Shown in pieces: positions 1 to 7,155 of a stretch of DNA of 27,292 nucleotides. Below the pieces are notes generated by a model. It had not been told where the DNA came from. It did not search any database and saw nothing but the letters and a program-made list of their open reading frames with translations. The first letter of the stretch is position 1. Every line of letters begins with the position of its first letter. The stretch lies in NCBI RefSeq assembly GCF_901873365.1, contig NZ_CABFLM010000055.1:1-27292 (forward strand), read 5' to 3'. The stretch is from an uncultured Aggregatibacter sp. (GTDB taxonomy: Bacteria > Pseudomonadota > Gammaproteobacteria > Enterobacterales > Pasteurellaceae). Both the position numbers and the translations under genes were made by a program.

Positions 1-144
1 GTTAAATAATCGCCCTATATGTTGAATTTCGGTTGTCAGTCTTGTTCATTATATAGCGAGGATTTTTTTCTGTTCATCGCTTAAGCTATTTGGCTCCATA
101 CGCATAGTGTATGGTTTTTATAGCCAGACTTTGGCTGGTTATAA

Positions 145-178
145 TAAAGGCACATTTTAGAAATCAAATGTGCCTTAT
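145..178 (-). terminator. Terminator of the TonB-dependent receptor gene
   Basis: An 11-bp perfect inverted repeat (AAGGCACATTT at 147-157, AAATGTGCCTT at 166-176) with an 8-nt loop lies just past the stop codon of the minus-strand receptor gene. Read on the minus strand the hairpin is followed by a T/A-rich run (TTTATTAT), as in an intrinsic terminator. The 110 bases further left show no convincing gene. Confidence 0.75.
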
Positions 179-188
179 TGTGATTGGA

Positions 189-2273
189 TTAGAATGTGAT
201 ATTAAGGTTTGTCCAGAAACGACGACCATCTTCTACCGTCCAGCTTCCGCCGTTGGTATCCACGCGTTCACCAATTTCATTACCAATATTTAATACCGCA
301 AAGTTAAGAGAGACATTTGGATTAACCTTATAGGTTGTGCCCAAATCCACCGTAGTATATCCGCCGCGAGTACGGTAGGCATTTCGGTTGTCGCCATTAC
401 GCGGATTTGCCCAAATTTGTTTGCCTTTATAAGCCACGCGAGTATAGGCGCTTAAGCGATCATTTACGATCCAATTTAGTTTTCCGCTAGCGGAATGCTT
501 AGGTGTGTTATCCAATGGCAATCCTCTTAAACTTACGCCTGAAGCTGAAATGTCTTCATCCGATTTACGTTTTGAATGCTGGTATGTATAAGACAAATCT
601 ACGTTCCAGTGTTCGTCAAACGGAATATGGGAACTCACTTCAACGCCTTTAATATTGGCGCGACCGACATTGCTGTATTTATAAAGTTTTGCGCCGGTAA
701 GCGGATCCGGATTGCCGGTGTAATGGCTGGTCAGTTTGTTTTTAAACTCTGTATTAAACAAGGTTACTGTGGCATTGGCACCGCTATCGTGATTGTAAAC
801 AACACTCACTTCTTCATTGACGCTGGTTTCAGGTTTTAAGTTTGGATTACCGTAAATGACACCGGCGCCCGCTTCTGTCGCAGTAACATAGCTTTCGCTT
901 AATTCACGAATACTTGGCGCACGGAAAGCCTTAGCAATTCCTCCTTTTACACTGAAGTTATCATCAATATGGTAAACCGCATAGGCTCTTGGGTTCCAAT
1001 GCGTACCAAACTTCTGGTGATGATCCAAGCGTGTTCCTAGGGTTAATAGGAATTTATCGGTGAAATTAATTTCATCTTCAAGGAAAAATGCATACTGGTG
1101 AACGTTATTTTTCGTATTTTTATAAACAGGCACTGAGCGTGTTTGCGTTTTTCCATTCACTGTTCTTGTCATTCGATTGACTTTGGTAACGGAATCGTCT
1201 TCCAATTTGGCATTTTGATGCTGACCACCAAATACGAAGAAATGGTTTGCCACAGGTAACATGAATTTCGCATCAAATACGGTGTTTGTGATTTCCGGTT
1301 TACGAGAGTCCACCACACCATTTGTGCTTACTTCACGTTTGGCTTTTTCTTGATATAAGCTCAATTCGGAAGTCATCACATCCCAATCGGCTTGATGGGT
1401 TAAAGACCAGTGATTTCTGATGGCGTGCGTAGCTCCCGGTTGGTTCTGTGCAACACTGGCACCACGAGTTGTGGTTAACGCTAAGGATTTTCCCGGTGTT
1501 TCTTGTTTTTCGAGTAAGTGGCGACCGCCTTCTAAGATAAAGGTTTGTTTATCTGTCGGAGTAAAGGAAAGTTTAGCATTGATATTTCGGTTTTTATTAC
1601 GATTAGAACCGCCGATGATATTATCTTCAGGGTGATAGTCTGCTCCGCCGTAAACTTGCAGCCCTAGCTTATCTTGAACTAATGGACCCGAAACAAAGAA
1701 ATTACCATGATGCCCGTTACCAAAAGTGCTTTTATCATGTGCGGTAAAGCCGACAGAAGCAGATCCTGTCCATTCTTTGGTAACATTTTTGGTAATAATG
1801 TTGACAACGCCGCCCATCGCGTCAGAACCATACAGAGATGACATTGGCCCACGTACCACTTCAATGCGCTCAATTGCATTTACCGGCGGAATAAATGCAC
1901 CTTCAAAACCGCCGTTACCATTTGGGCGGGATTCACGGGTATTTTGACGACGACCATCAACCATGATTAATGTGTAATCAGCCGGTAAACCACGGATAGA
2001 AATATCTGATTTATTTACATTACTCCCACTGACATTTACGCCCGGAATATCTTGTAACGCTTCTTCCAAACGATTGGATGGATGTTGTTTAAGCTGTTCT
2101 TTATTCACAATGCTGATGCTGGCAGGCGCATCTTTTAAATCTTGGGAGGTGCCGGCGGCGGTGACAACGATAGGTGCTAATGCCTCAGCGTTTGTTTCCT
2201 CTGCGAATGTTTGAGTCGAGAAAACAGAAAAAAGAGCTAAACTAATAGGAGAAAGTTTAATGCATGATTTCAT
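189..2273 (-). CDS. TonB-dependent outer-membrane receptor, CirA/FepA-like (probable catecholate siderophore receptor)
   Basis: A 694-residue protein with an N-terminal signal peptide of about 24 residues (basic start, hydrophobic core, ending near TFAEE). A TonB box-like stretch APIVVTA follows at about residues 33-39. The plug domain (about 45-155) has the family motifs DAPASISIV, DIPGVNV, IRGLP, ERIEVVRGPMSSLYGSDAMGGVVNIIT. The rest reads as a 22-strand beta barrel ending in the usual C-terminal Phe (DGRRFWTNLNITF). The plug motifs and C-terminus recall E. coli CirA, which takes up iron-catecholate degradation products and serves as a colicin receptor; this is from memory, not a search. 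The predicted role is TonB/ExbBD-driven import of a ferric siderophore. A Fur-box-like sequence upstream suggests iron repression. The gene is monocistronic and divergent from yhhQ. The ligand cannot be read from the sequence; heme or another metallophore is possible. No frameshift or truncation is seen. Confidence 0.9.
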   Translation of the reverse strand: MKSCIKLSPISLALFSVFSTQTFAEETNAEALAPIVVTAAGTSQDLKDAPASISIVNKEQLKQHPSNRLEEALQDIPGVNVSGSNVNKSDISIRGLPADYTLIMVDGRRQNTRESRPNGNGGFEGAFIPPVNAIERIEVVRGPMSSLYGSDAMGGVVNIITKNVTKEWTGSASVGFTAHDKSTFGNGHHGNFFVSGPLVQDKLGLQVYGGADYHPEDNIIGGSNRNKNRNINAKLSFTPTDKQTFILEGGRHLLEKQETPGKSLALTTTRGASVAQNQPGATHAIRNHWSLTHQADWDVMTSELSLYQEKAKREVSTNGVVDSRKPEITNTVFDAKFMLPVANHFFVFGGQHQNAKLEDDSVTKVNRMTRTVNGKTQTRSVPVYKNTKNNVHQYAFFLEDEINFTDKFLLTLGTRLDHHQKFGTHWNPRAYAVYHIDDNFSVKGGIAKAFRAPSIRELSESYVTATEAGAGVIYGNPNLKPETSVNEEVSVVYNHDSGANATVTLFNTEFKNKLTSHYTGNPDPLTGAKLYKYSNVGRANIKGVEVSSHIPFDEHWNVDLSYTYQHSKRKSDEDISASGVSLRGLPLDNTPKHSASGKLNWIVNDRLSAYTRVAYKGKQIWANPRNGDNRNAYRTRGGYTTVDLGTTYKVNPNVSLNFAVLNIGNEIGERVDTNGGSWTVEDGRRFWTNLNITF

Positions 2274-2292
2274 AAAGATCCTTTTTTATATT

Positions 2293-2311
2293 AAGAATGA
2301 TTCTTCTTCAT
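2293..2311 (-). promoter_or_regulatory. Putative Fur box upstream of the TonB receptor
   Basis: Read on the minus strand, the 19-mer ATGAAGAAGAATCATTCTT aligns with the Fur consensus GATAATGATAATCATTATC at 11 of 19 positions, including the intact half-site AATCATT. It lies about 20 bp upstream of the receptor start codon, where it could block the promoter. The family (TonB siderophore receptors) is typically Fur-repressed. Assignment is by eye only. Confidence 0.5.
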
Positions 2312-2354
2312 GATACAAAAAAATCTTGACCTTTTGAAGTGCGCGATATTTCAG

Positions 2355-2382
2355 TTGAATTATTTTTTTGATGAAGTATTAT
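2355..2382 (+). promoter_or_regulatory. Putative sigma-70 promoter of yhhQ
   Basis: TTGAAT (2355-2360) and TATTAT (2377-2382) are separated by 16 bp. Transcription would start near 2389, giving a leader that contains the whole preQ1 riboswitch. Both boxes are imperfect, so confidence is moderate. Confidence 0.45.
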
Positions 2383-2417
2383 TTGCGCCCTGCAATTTTT
2401 GCAGAATCACATATTCA

Positions 2418-2451
2418 CTGGGTTCCCTAACCCCAATTTAAACTAAAAAGG
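2418..2451 (+). promoter_or_regulatory. preQ1-I-type riboswitch controlling yhhQ translation
   Basis: The leader reads CTGGGTTCCCTAACCCC, then an A-rich tail ending in AAAAAGG, 10 nt before the yhhQ start. It closely resembles the class I preQ1 aptamer of Thermoanaerobacter tengcongensis (CUGGGUCGCAGUAACCCCAG... ending CAAGG). P1 would be TGGG (2419-2422) with CCCA (2432-2435). The C just before the 3' strand (2431) matches the preQ1-recognising C. P2 would be CCT (2426-2428) with AGG (2449-2451), making an H-type pseudoknot. AGG is also the Shine-Dalgarno sequence, so ligand binding should hide it and switch off translation. The downstream gene imports a queuosine precursor, the expected target. 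Confidence 0.85.
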
Positions 2452-2460
2452 TAACACAAA

Positions 2461-3219
2461 ATGACACAGGCATTTTCGATCTTCAACGATCGCCAAAAAC
2501 GTCGAGCGCTTGTTCTGCTCAGTTTCTTTCATATTTTTATCATTGCTGCCAGCAACTACTTAGTCCAAATTCCTTTTGAAATTCATGTGCCATTAACCCT
2601 GTTTGGTGCACAGGAAGATTTCATGTTTCACAGCACATGGGGATCACTCACGTTCCCATTTATCTTCTTAGCAACCGATTTGACCGTGCGGGTATTTGGT
2701 GCAAAAGAAGCGCGTTGGATTATTTTTATTGTCATGATTCCTGCGTTAATTATCAGTTATTTAGTTTCTACACTCTTTTCAGAAAGCCAATATCAAGGAT
2801 TCTCTGCGTTAAGTGAATTTAACGTCTTCGTCTTTCGTATTGCGGTAGCCAGTTTCTGTGCTTATGTCTTTGGGCAGTTGCTGGATGTTGTGGTCTTTAA
2901 CCGACTCCGTCAACTGAAAACGTGGTGGATTGCACCGACTAGCTCCATGGTATTCGGCTCGATGGCAGATACTTATTTGTTCTTCGCCATTGCCTTCTAT
3001 GCCAGCAGCGATCCATTTATGGCGGAACACTGGGTCGAAATCGGTTTTGTCGATTATTTATTCAAACTCTTTATTGGTGTTCTATTATTCGTACCGGCCT
3101 ATGGCATTGTTCTCAATATGATTTTACGCAAAATGCAATCGTTGATAGATGCAATGGGTAGCAATGAGGATGCGCTTAATACAAAAAAGACCATCTCTTG
3201 CGCCTCTGATCAGTGCTAA
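2461..3219 (+). CDS. yhhQ: YhhQ family queuosine-precursor transporter (VUT family, COG1738)
   Basis: A 252-residue integral inner-membrane protein with about six hydrophobic segments. Family landmarks are SNYLVQIP near residue 33, TFPFIFLATDLTVRVFGAKEAR at about 61-82, and the conserved late block PTSSMVFGSMADTYLFFAIAFY near 160-180. The E. coli relative imports 7-cyano-7-deazaguanine and 7-aminomethyl-7-deazaguanine (preQ0/preQ1) for tRNA queuosine modification. The preQ1-I-type riboswitch directly upstream independently supports this role. The ATG at 2461 follows the riboswitch-embedded AGG by 9 nt. The gene stands alone between the divergent TonB receptor and secE. The C-terminal tail after about residue 230 is polar and not diagnostic. 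Confidence 0.93.
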   Translation: MTQAFSIFNDRQKRRALVLLSFFHIFIIAASNYLVQIPFEIHVPLTLFGAQEDFMFHSTWGSLTFPFIFLATDLTVRVFGAKEARWIIFIVMIPALIISYLVSTLFSESQYQGFSALSEFNVFVFRIAVASFCAYVFGQLLDVVVFNRLRQLKTWWIAPTSSMVFGSMADTYLFFAIAFYASSDPFMAEHWVEIGFVDYLFKLFIGVLLFVPAYGIVLNMILRKMQSLIDAMGSNEDALNTKKTISCASDQC

Positions 3220-3299
3220 TTACTTTGCCGAGCGATGTTCTTGTATTGCCATCTCTTGTTTTGCAGTGGGAACTTTTTATAGCTAACTGAGGAATTAGT

Positions 3300-3308
3300 T
3301 GTTATAAT
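3300..3308 (+). promoter_or_regulatory. Extended -10 promoter for secE-nusG
   Basis: TGTTATAAT (TG at 3300-3301, TATAAT at 3303-3308) is a perfect extended -10 element 55 bp upstream of secE. No good -35 hexamer lies 16-18 bp upstream, as is common for extended -10 promoters. It is the only strong candidate in the 144-bp gap after yhhQ. Confidence 0.6.
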
Positions 3309-3363
3309 TTCGCGCCTTATCAACAAGATTCCTTATTTTACGTTATTACGATGGATTAAATTT

Positions 3364-3774
3364 ATGGCATTAGACATAGAAAAAAAGAAACATACGCCTG
3401 AGGCTCCTGAAGAAAAGTCTAAAGGATTAAATACTTTTTTATGGTTGTTGACAGTTGTGATCATTGCTGCAACAGCTTTCGGTAATATTTATTTCGAAGA
3501 TCAATATTCCACGCCGATCCGTGTTGTTGCTGTTGTTGTATTGCTACTGATTGCTTTAGGGATAGCTGCAATGACTAACCAAGGACGAAAAGCCCTTGGT
3601 TTCTTCCAAGATGCTCGCACTGAATTACGTCGCATTGTTTGGCCAAGCCGCCCGGAAGCAACGCAGACCACTTTTATTGTTGTGGGTGTAACTGTGTTTG
3701 TGTCTTTAATCCTTTGGGGCTTGGATTCAATCATCGTTAGCATCATTACCTTCTTAACTGACTGGAGATTCTAA
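3364..3774 (+). CDS. secE: Preprotein translocase subunit SecE
   Basis: A 136-residue protein with three membrane segments (about 22-42, 50-70 and 100-130), the layout of the long gamma-proteobacterial SecE rather than the one-helix type. The conserved cytosolic stretch FFQDARTELRRIVWPSRPEATQTT (about 80-103) precedes the last helix; it clamps SecY in the SecYEG channel. Only a weak GGA lies upstream of the ATG at 3364. nusG follows after a single base, the standard secE-nusG pair ahead of the rpl-rpo cluster. Confidence 0.97.
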   Translation: MALDIEKKKHTPEAPEEKSKGLNTFLWLLTVVIIAATAFGNIYFEDQYSTPIRVVAVVVLLLIALGIAAMTNQGRKALGFFQDARTELRRIVWPSRPEATQTTFIVVGVTVFVSLILWGLDSIIVSIITFLTDWRF

Positions 3775-3775
3775 A

Positions 3776-4327
3776 ATGACCGAAACCGCAAGTAAAAAAC
3801 GTTGGTATGTGTTACAGGCCTTCTCCGGTTTTGAAGCGCGTGTTGCGACCACATTGCGTGAATACATCAAACTTCACAATATGGAAGATCAATTCGGTGA
3901 AGTGTTAGTGCCGACAGAAGAAGTCGTTGAAAATGTCGCCGGTAAACGTCGCAAAAGTGAACGTAAATATTTCCCGGGCTATGTGTTAGTACAAATGGAA
4001 ATGAACGATGATACTTGGCACTTGGTGCGTAGCGTGCCACGTGTGATGGGTTTCATTGGTGGTACACCGGATAAACCGGCACCAATTAGCAATCGCGAAG
4101 CGGATATTATTCTAAATCGCTTAGAGCAAAATAGCGATAAACCAAAACCAAGAACGACTTTCCAACCGGGCGAGGAAGTCCGCGTCACCGAAGGACCATT
4201 TATGGATTTCAACGGTACAGTCGAAGAAATCGACTACGAAAAAGGCCGCTTGAAAGTCTCTGTATCTATCTTTGGCCGTGCGACACCGGTTGAGCTTGAA
4301 TTTGGTCAAGTGGAAAAGAATAGCTAG
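3776..4327 (+). CDS. nusG: Transcription termination/antitermination protein NusG
   Basis: A 183-residue protein of normal length. The NGN domain (about 9-120) starts with KRWYVLQAFSGFEARV and contains the RKSERKYFPGYVLVQMEMND block. The C-terminal KOW domain (about 130-180) has FQPGEEVRVTEGPFMDFNGTV. NusG binds the RNA polymerase clamp helices to suppress pausing and uses the KOW domain to contact Rho or ribosomal S10. One base separates it from secE, so the two are surely co-transcribed. A 167-bp gap with an inverted USS pair and a new promoter then separates it from rplK. Confidence 0.98.
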   Translation: MTETASKKRWYVLQAFSGFEARVATTLREYIKLHNMEDQFGEVLVPTEEVVENVAGKRRKSERKYFPGYVLVQMEMNDDTWHLVRSVPRVMGFIGGTPDKPAPISNREADIILNRLEQNSDKPKPRTTFQPGEEVRVTEGPFMDFNGTVEEIDYEKGRLKVSVSIFGRATPVELEFGQVEKNS

Positions 4328-4348
4328 TTAAAAATGTTCAAAAATTTG

Positions 4349-4382
4349 ACCGCACTTTAAATCAACTAGGATAAAGTGCGGT
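4349..4382. repeat. Inverted pair of DNA uptake signals after nusG (possible terminator)
   Basis: ACCGCACTTTA (4349-4359) and TAAAGTGCGGT (4372-4382) form an 11-bp perfect stem with a 12-nt loop. Each arm holds a complete Hin-type USS core. Inverted USS pairs are known in Pasteurellaceae to double as transcription terminators. The plus-strand 3' side lacks a long T run, so termination after nusG may be partial. Confidence 0.8.
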
Positions 4383-4402
4383 GACTTTCTCAAGTATTTT
4401 AC

Positions 4403-4431
4403 TTGAAAAACCGGTTGCCTTTGATTAGAAT
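4403..4431 (+). promoter_or_regulatory. Promoter of rplK-rplA
   Basis: TTGAAA (4403-4408) and TAGAAT (4426-4431) are exactly 17 bp apart, each matching consensus at 5 of 6 positions. They lie 64 bp upstream of rplK, allowing a leader with the putative L1 control site. Confidence 0.75.
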
Positions 4432-4450
4432 GCAACCCTTTTTATCAACA

Positions 4451-4477
4451 GGGGAGCTAGTAATAGCGTTATTACCC
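4451..4477 (+). promoter_or_regulatory. Probable L1-binding translational operator in the rplK leader
   Basis: GTAATA-GCGT-TATTAC (4460-4475) is a perfect 6-bp hairpin. Flanking GG (in 4451-4454) and CC (4476-4477) can extend it across an AGCTA internal loop. A stem with an asymmetric loop just ahead of the rplK start is the form of the L1 autoregulatory site in enterobacteria, where L1 mimics its 23S rRNA contact and represses rplK-rplA. The exact L1 contact bases are not verified. Confidence 0.5.
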
Positions 4478-4494
4478 ATTTAGAGGAAACTAAA

Positions 4495-4923
4495 ATGGCA
4501 AAAAAAGTCCAAGCCTACGTTAAGTTGCAAGTTGCAGCAGGTATGGCAAACCCATCACCACCAGTTGGTCCGGCATTAGGTCAACAAGGTGTGAACATCA
4601 TGGAATTCTGTAAAGCATTCAACGCTCGTACTGAAAGCTTAGAAAAAGGTTTACCAATTCCGGTTGTTATTACTGTCTATGCAGACCGTTCATTTACGTT
4701 CGTTACAAAAACCCCACCGGCAGCAGTTTTATTGAAAAAAGCAGCAGGTATCAAATCTGGTTCTGGTAAACCAAACAAAGATAAAGTGGGTAAAGTCACT
4801 TTAGATCAAGTTCGTCAAATCGCTGAAACGAAAGCAGCGGATATGACTGGTGCGACTATTGAAACCAAAATGAAATCAATTGCTGGTACTGCTCGCTCAA
4901 TGGGCTTAGTGGTGGAGGAATAA
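4495..4923 (+). CDS. rplK: 50S ribosomal protein L11
   Basis: A 142-residue protein, the normal length. It begins AKKVQAYVKLQVAAGMANPSPPVGPALGQQGVNIMEFCKAFN, with the proline-rich N-domain loop that meets EF-G and the thiostrepton site. The C-domain (about 73-140) has the rRNA-binding signature GSGKPNKDKVGKVT and ends TARSMGLVVEE. L11 binds the 23S GTPase-associated centre at the base of the stalk and is needed for RelA activation. A good AGAGGA ribosome-binding site lies 8 nt before the ATG. rplA follows after 4 nt. Confidence 0.98.
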   Translation: MAKKVQAYVKLQVAAGMANPSPPVGPALGQQGVNIMEFCKAFNARTESLEKGLPIPVVITVYADRSFTFVTKTPPAAVLLKKAAGIKSGSGKPNKDKVGKVTLDQVRQIAETKAADMTGATIETKMKSIAGTARSMGLVVEE

Positions 4924-4927
4924 TACG

Positions 4928-5617
4928 ATGGCTAAATTGACTAAAAAAATGAAAGCAATCAAAGCTGGCGTAGATTCTACTAAAGCATATGAAATCAACG
5001 AAGCTATCGCGTTATTAAAACAATTCGCAACAGCTAAATTCGTTGAAAGTGTTGATGTTGCAGTAAACTTGGGTATCGACCCTCGTAAATCTGACCAAAA
5101 CGTACGTGGTGCAACTGTATTACCACACGGTACTGGTCGTGAAGTTCGTGTTGCTGTGTTCACCCAAGGTGCAAACGCAGAAGCAGCTAAAGCAGCAGGT
5201 GCTGATTTAGTCGGTATGGAAGACTTAGCAGAGCAAGTTAAGAAAGGCGAAATGAACTTTGATGTTGTTATCGCTTCTCCTGATGCAATGCGTGTTGTTG
5301 GTCAATTAGGTCAAGTATTAGGTCCACGTGGTTTAATGCCAAACCCGAAAGTGGGTACTGTGACACCAAACGTTGCGGATGCTGTTAAAAATGCGAAATC
5401 CGGTCAGGTTCGCTACCGTAATGATAAAAACGGTATCATTCACACCACTATCGGTAAAGCAAACTTCTCTGAAGCGCAATTAAAAGAAAACCTTCAAGCG
5501 TTGTTAGCCGCTTTAACTAAAGCAAAACCTGCAACTTCTAAAGGTATCTTCATTAAGAAAGTCAGTCTTTCTACGACAATGGGTGCCGGTGTAGCTATCG
5601 ATCAAGCTTCACTGTAA
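4928..5617 (+). CDS. rplA: 50S ribosomal protein L1
   Basis: A 229-residue protein of standard length. Family blocks include DVAVNLGIDPRKSDQNVRGATVLPHGTG (about 39-66), the LGPRGLMPNPKVGTVT signature (about 129-145) and the RYRNDKNGIIHTTIGK stretch. L1 binds the mobile L1 stalk of 23S rRNA and helps move deacylated tRNA out of the E site; free L1 represses its own operon. The ribosome-binding site GGTGGAGGA lies in the 3' end of rplK, so the two genes are tightly coupled. A USS-built terminator follows. Confidence 0.98.
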   Translation: MAKLTKKMKAIKAGVDSTKAYEINEAIALLKQFATAKFVESVDVAVNLGIDPRKSDQNVRGATVLPHGTGREVRVAVFTQGANAEAAKAAGADLVGMEDLAEQVKKGEMNFDVVIASPDAMRVVGQLGQVLGPRGLMPNPKVGTVTPNVADAVKNAKSGQVRYRNDKNGIIHTTIGKANFSEAQLKENLQALLAALTKAKPATSKGIFIKKVSLSTTMGAGVAIDQASL

Positions 5618-5639
5618 TCCGTAGAAATACGATGAAATA

Positions 5640-5671
5640 TGACCGCACTTTTGTGAGTGCGGTTATTTTTT
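5640..5671 (+). terminator. USS-based intrinsic terminator of rplK-rplA
   Basis: ACCGCACT (5642-5649) pairs with AGTGCGGT (5656-5663) around a short loop, followed by TATTTTTT. The left arm is an exact USS; the right arm has GAGTGCGGT, one base off. This is a textbook stem plus T tract. Confidence 0.85.
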
Positions 5672-5715
5672 CCGGTGTTTATCATTGTTGAGTGGTGATT
5701 TTTTGTCATCAAGCA

Positions 5716-5744
5716 TTTACAAACGATATTTCGACCGTTATAAT
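5716..5744 (+). promoter_or_regulatory. Near-consensus promoter of rplJ-rplL(-rpoBC)
   Basis: TTTACA (5716-5721) and a perfect TATAAT (5739-5744) are 17 bp apart. This is the best promoter in the window and fits the high output needed for L7/L12, present in four copies per ribosome. It would give a leader of about 220 nt. Confidence 0.85.
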
Positions 5745-5749
5745 CTTTG

Positions 5750-5972
5750 ACCTTTTTAGACCGTAGTTTATTTGCGGTTTAGTATTTCTGGTTGGTGCTT
5801 GACCTCATTCAAGCCCCGTCCAAGACCGTAGGGGAGCAATCTTAATTATCCTACGTAGATGGTGAACAGAATAAGAATTTTCTTGCTTCTGTGCACCGAA
5901 TTCATCCTAATAGTCGTTTTATTAGGTATTTAAATTCCGAGCAATCGGAGTGTATTCAGGAGCTAACAGCCA
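5750..5972 (+). ncRNA. L10 leader of rplJ (autoregulatory 5' UTR)
   Basis: The 355-bp gap between rplA and rplJ holds a terminator, a promoter and then this long structured leader. It can form several hairpins and contains the stretch GGTGAACAGAATAAG near 5860, similar to my recollection of the gamma-proteobacterial L10 leader. In E. coli the L10-(L7/L12) complex binds this leader and represses rplJ-rplL translation. AGGAG at 5958-5962 is the rplJ ribosome-binding site. I did not fold the full structure. Confidence 0.7.
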
Positions 5973-6464
5973 ATGGCATTAAATCTTCAAGACAAACAAG
6001 CAATTGTTGCCGAAGTAAATGAAGCAGCCAAAGGTGCCCTTTCTGCTGTGATCGCGGATTCCCGTGGTGTAACAGTAGACAAAATGACCGAATTGCGTAA
6101 ATCTGCACGCGAAGCCGGTGTTTCTATGCGCGTTGTTCGTAATACTTTATTACGTCGTGCGGTAGAAGGTACTGAATTCGAATGTTTGAAAGACACATTC
6201 ACCGGTCCAACACTTATCGCATTCTCTACTGAACATCCAGGTGCTGCAGCACGTTTGTTCAAAGAATTTGCAAAAGCAAACGATAAGTTTGAACTTAAAG
6301 GTGCAGCCTTTGAAGGTAAGATCCAAGATGTTGAATTCTTAGCAACATTACCGACTTACGACGAAGCAATTGCACGTTTAATGGGCACAATGAAAGAAGC
6401 TGCGGCAGGCAAACTTGTTCGCACTCTTGCGGCATTACGCGACAAATTACAAGAAGCGGCTTAA
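5973..6464 (+). CDS. rplJ: 50S ribosomal protein L10
   Basis: A 163-residue protein (E. coli 165). The N-terminal rRNA-binding domain begins ALNLQDKQAIVAEVNEAAKGALSAVIADSRGVTVDKMTELRK and continues with MRVVRNTLLRRAVEG. The C-terminal helix (about 140-163) is the spine on which L7/L12 dimers assemble. L10 is the base of the ribosomal stalk and represses its own operon through the leader. The start has a strong AGGAG 10 nt upstream. rplL follows after 51 bp. Confidence 0.98.
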   Translation: MALNLQDKQAIVAEVNEAAKGALSAVIADSRGVTVDKMTELRKSAREAGVSMRVVRNTLLRRAVEGTEFECLKDTFTGPTLIAFSTEHPGAAARLFKEFAKANDKFELKGAAFEGKIQDVEFLATLPTYDEAIARLMGTMKEAAAGKLVRTLAALRDKLQEAA

Positions 6465-6515
6465 TCAAGCGTTTCTTCATCCAATTAACTTTATTTACTT
6501 TAGGAATTGATTGTT

Positions 6516-6887
6516 ATGTCATTAACTAACGAACAAATCATTGAAGCGATTGCTTCTAAATCTGTAACTGAAATCGTTGAATTAATCACAGCGATGGAAG
6601 AAAAATTCGGTGTTTCAGCAGCGGCAGCAGTAGCAGCAGCGCCAGCAGGTGGTGCAGCAGCGGCAGCAGAAGAAAAAACTGAATTCGACGTAGTTCTTGC
6701 TGAAGCGGGTGCTAACAAAGTAGCAGTAATCAAAGCAGTACGTGGTGCAACCGGTTTAGGCTTGAAAGAAGCTAAAGACTTAGTTGAATCTGCACCTGCT
6801 GTATTGAAAGAAGGCATCGCTAAAGCAGAAGCAGAAGCACTTAAGAAAGAATTAGAAGAAGCTGGCGCGAAAGTAGAAATCAAATAA
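6516..6887 (+). CDS. rplL: 50S ribosomal protein L7/L12
   Basis: A 123-residue acidic protein. The N-terminal dimerisation domain is SLTNEQIIEAIASKSVTEIVELITAMEEKFGV, followed by an Ala/Gly/Pro hinge (about 35-52). The C-terminal factor-binding domain has AGANKVAVIKAVRGATGLGLKEAKDLVE. It recruits EF-G, EF-Tu and IF2. The frame is open from a TTG at 6507, but the ATG at 6516 is chosen because the family starts MSLTNEQ and TAGGAA (6501-6506) is spaced correctly for it. Confidence 0.98.
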   Translation: MSLTNEQIIEAIASKSVTEIVELITAMEEKFGVSAAAAVAAAPAGGAAAAAEEKTEFDVVLAEAGANKVAVIKAVRGATGLGLKEAKDLVESAPAVLKEGIAKAEAEALKKELEEAGAKVEIK

Positions 6888-6919
6888 TTTTGATTTTATT
6901 TTGTCCTGTTTCTCAGGCT

Positions 6920-6949
6920 AAATGGCTGGTGGGTGACCATCAGCCATTT
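6920..6949 (+). terminator. Attenuator / processing hairpin between rplL and rpoB
   Basis: AAATGGCTG (6920-6928) pairs with CAGCCATTT (6941-6949). The inner GTGG/CCAT continue the stem to a GTGA tetraloop, about 13 bp in all with one G-T pair. Only a short T run follows. In E. coli the rplL-rpoB gap contains a partial terminator and an RNase III site that lower rpoBC output relative to rplL. This hairpin sits in the same place and could do either job. Confidence 0.65.
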
Positions 6950-7155
6950 TGTGCTATCAAAAACAGAAGTAAATTTGCCGTTTAATTACTTTTGTTTCCT
7001 CAGATTAAATTCAGCATTTTAATTTGAGTCACCCACTCAAGAAGTAAGGTTCATAGTGCGGTCATCTAAAACGGTATCTAATATGTTATCACCAATTTTT
7101 GCCCAAATTATTGTGTGTTGATTGTGGGTCACTGAACAGCAAACAGAGGAACCCT

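Noticed and set aside
1..110. Short minus-strand frame (MRMEPNSLSDEQKKILAI) in the leftmost bases
   Set aside because: Only 18 codons, no clear ribosome-binding site or family, and the window edge removes context. Not enough to call a gene.
6500..6883. 127-codon minus-strand frame opposite rplL, rich in Ala and Ser
   Set aside because: It mirrors the Ala-rich, repetitive codons of rplL; no ribosome-binding site or family features.
7099..7155. In-frame N-terminal extension of rpoB
   Set aside because: RpoB starts at MVYSYTEKKRIRKDFG with a good AGAGGA; the upstream 19 codons are not family-like.
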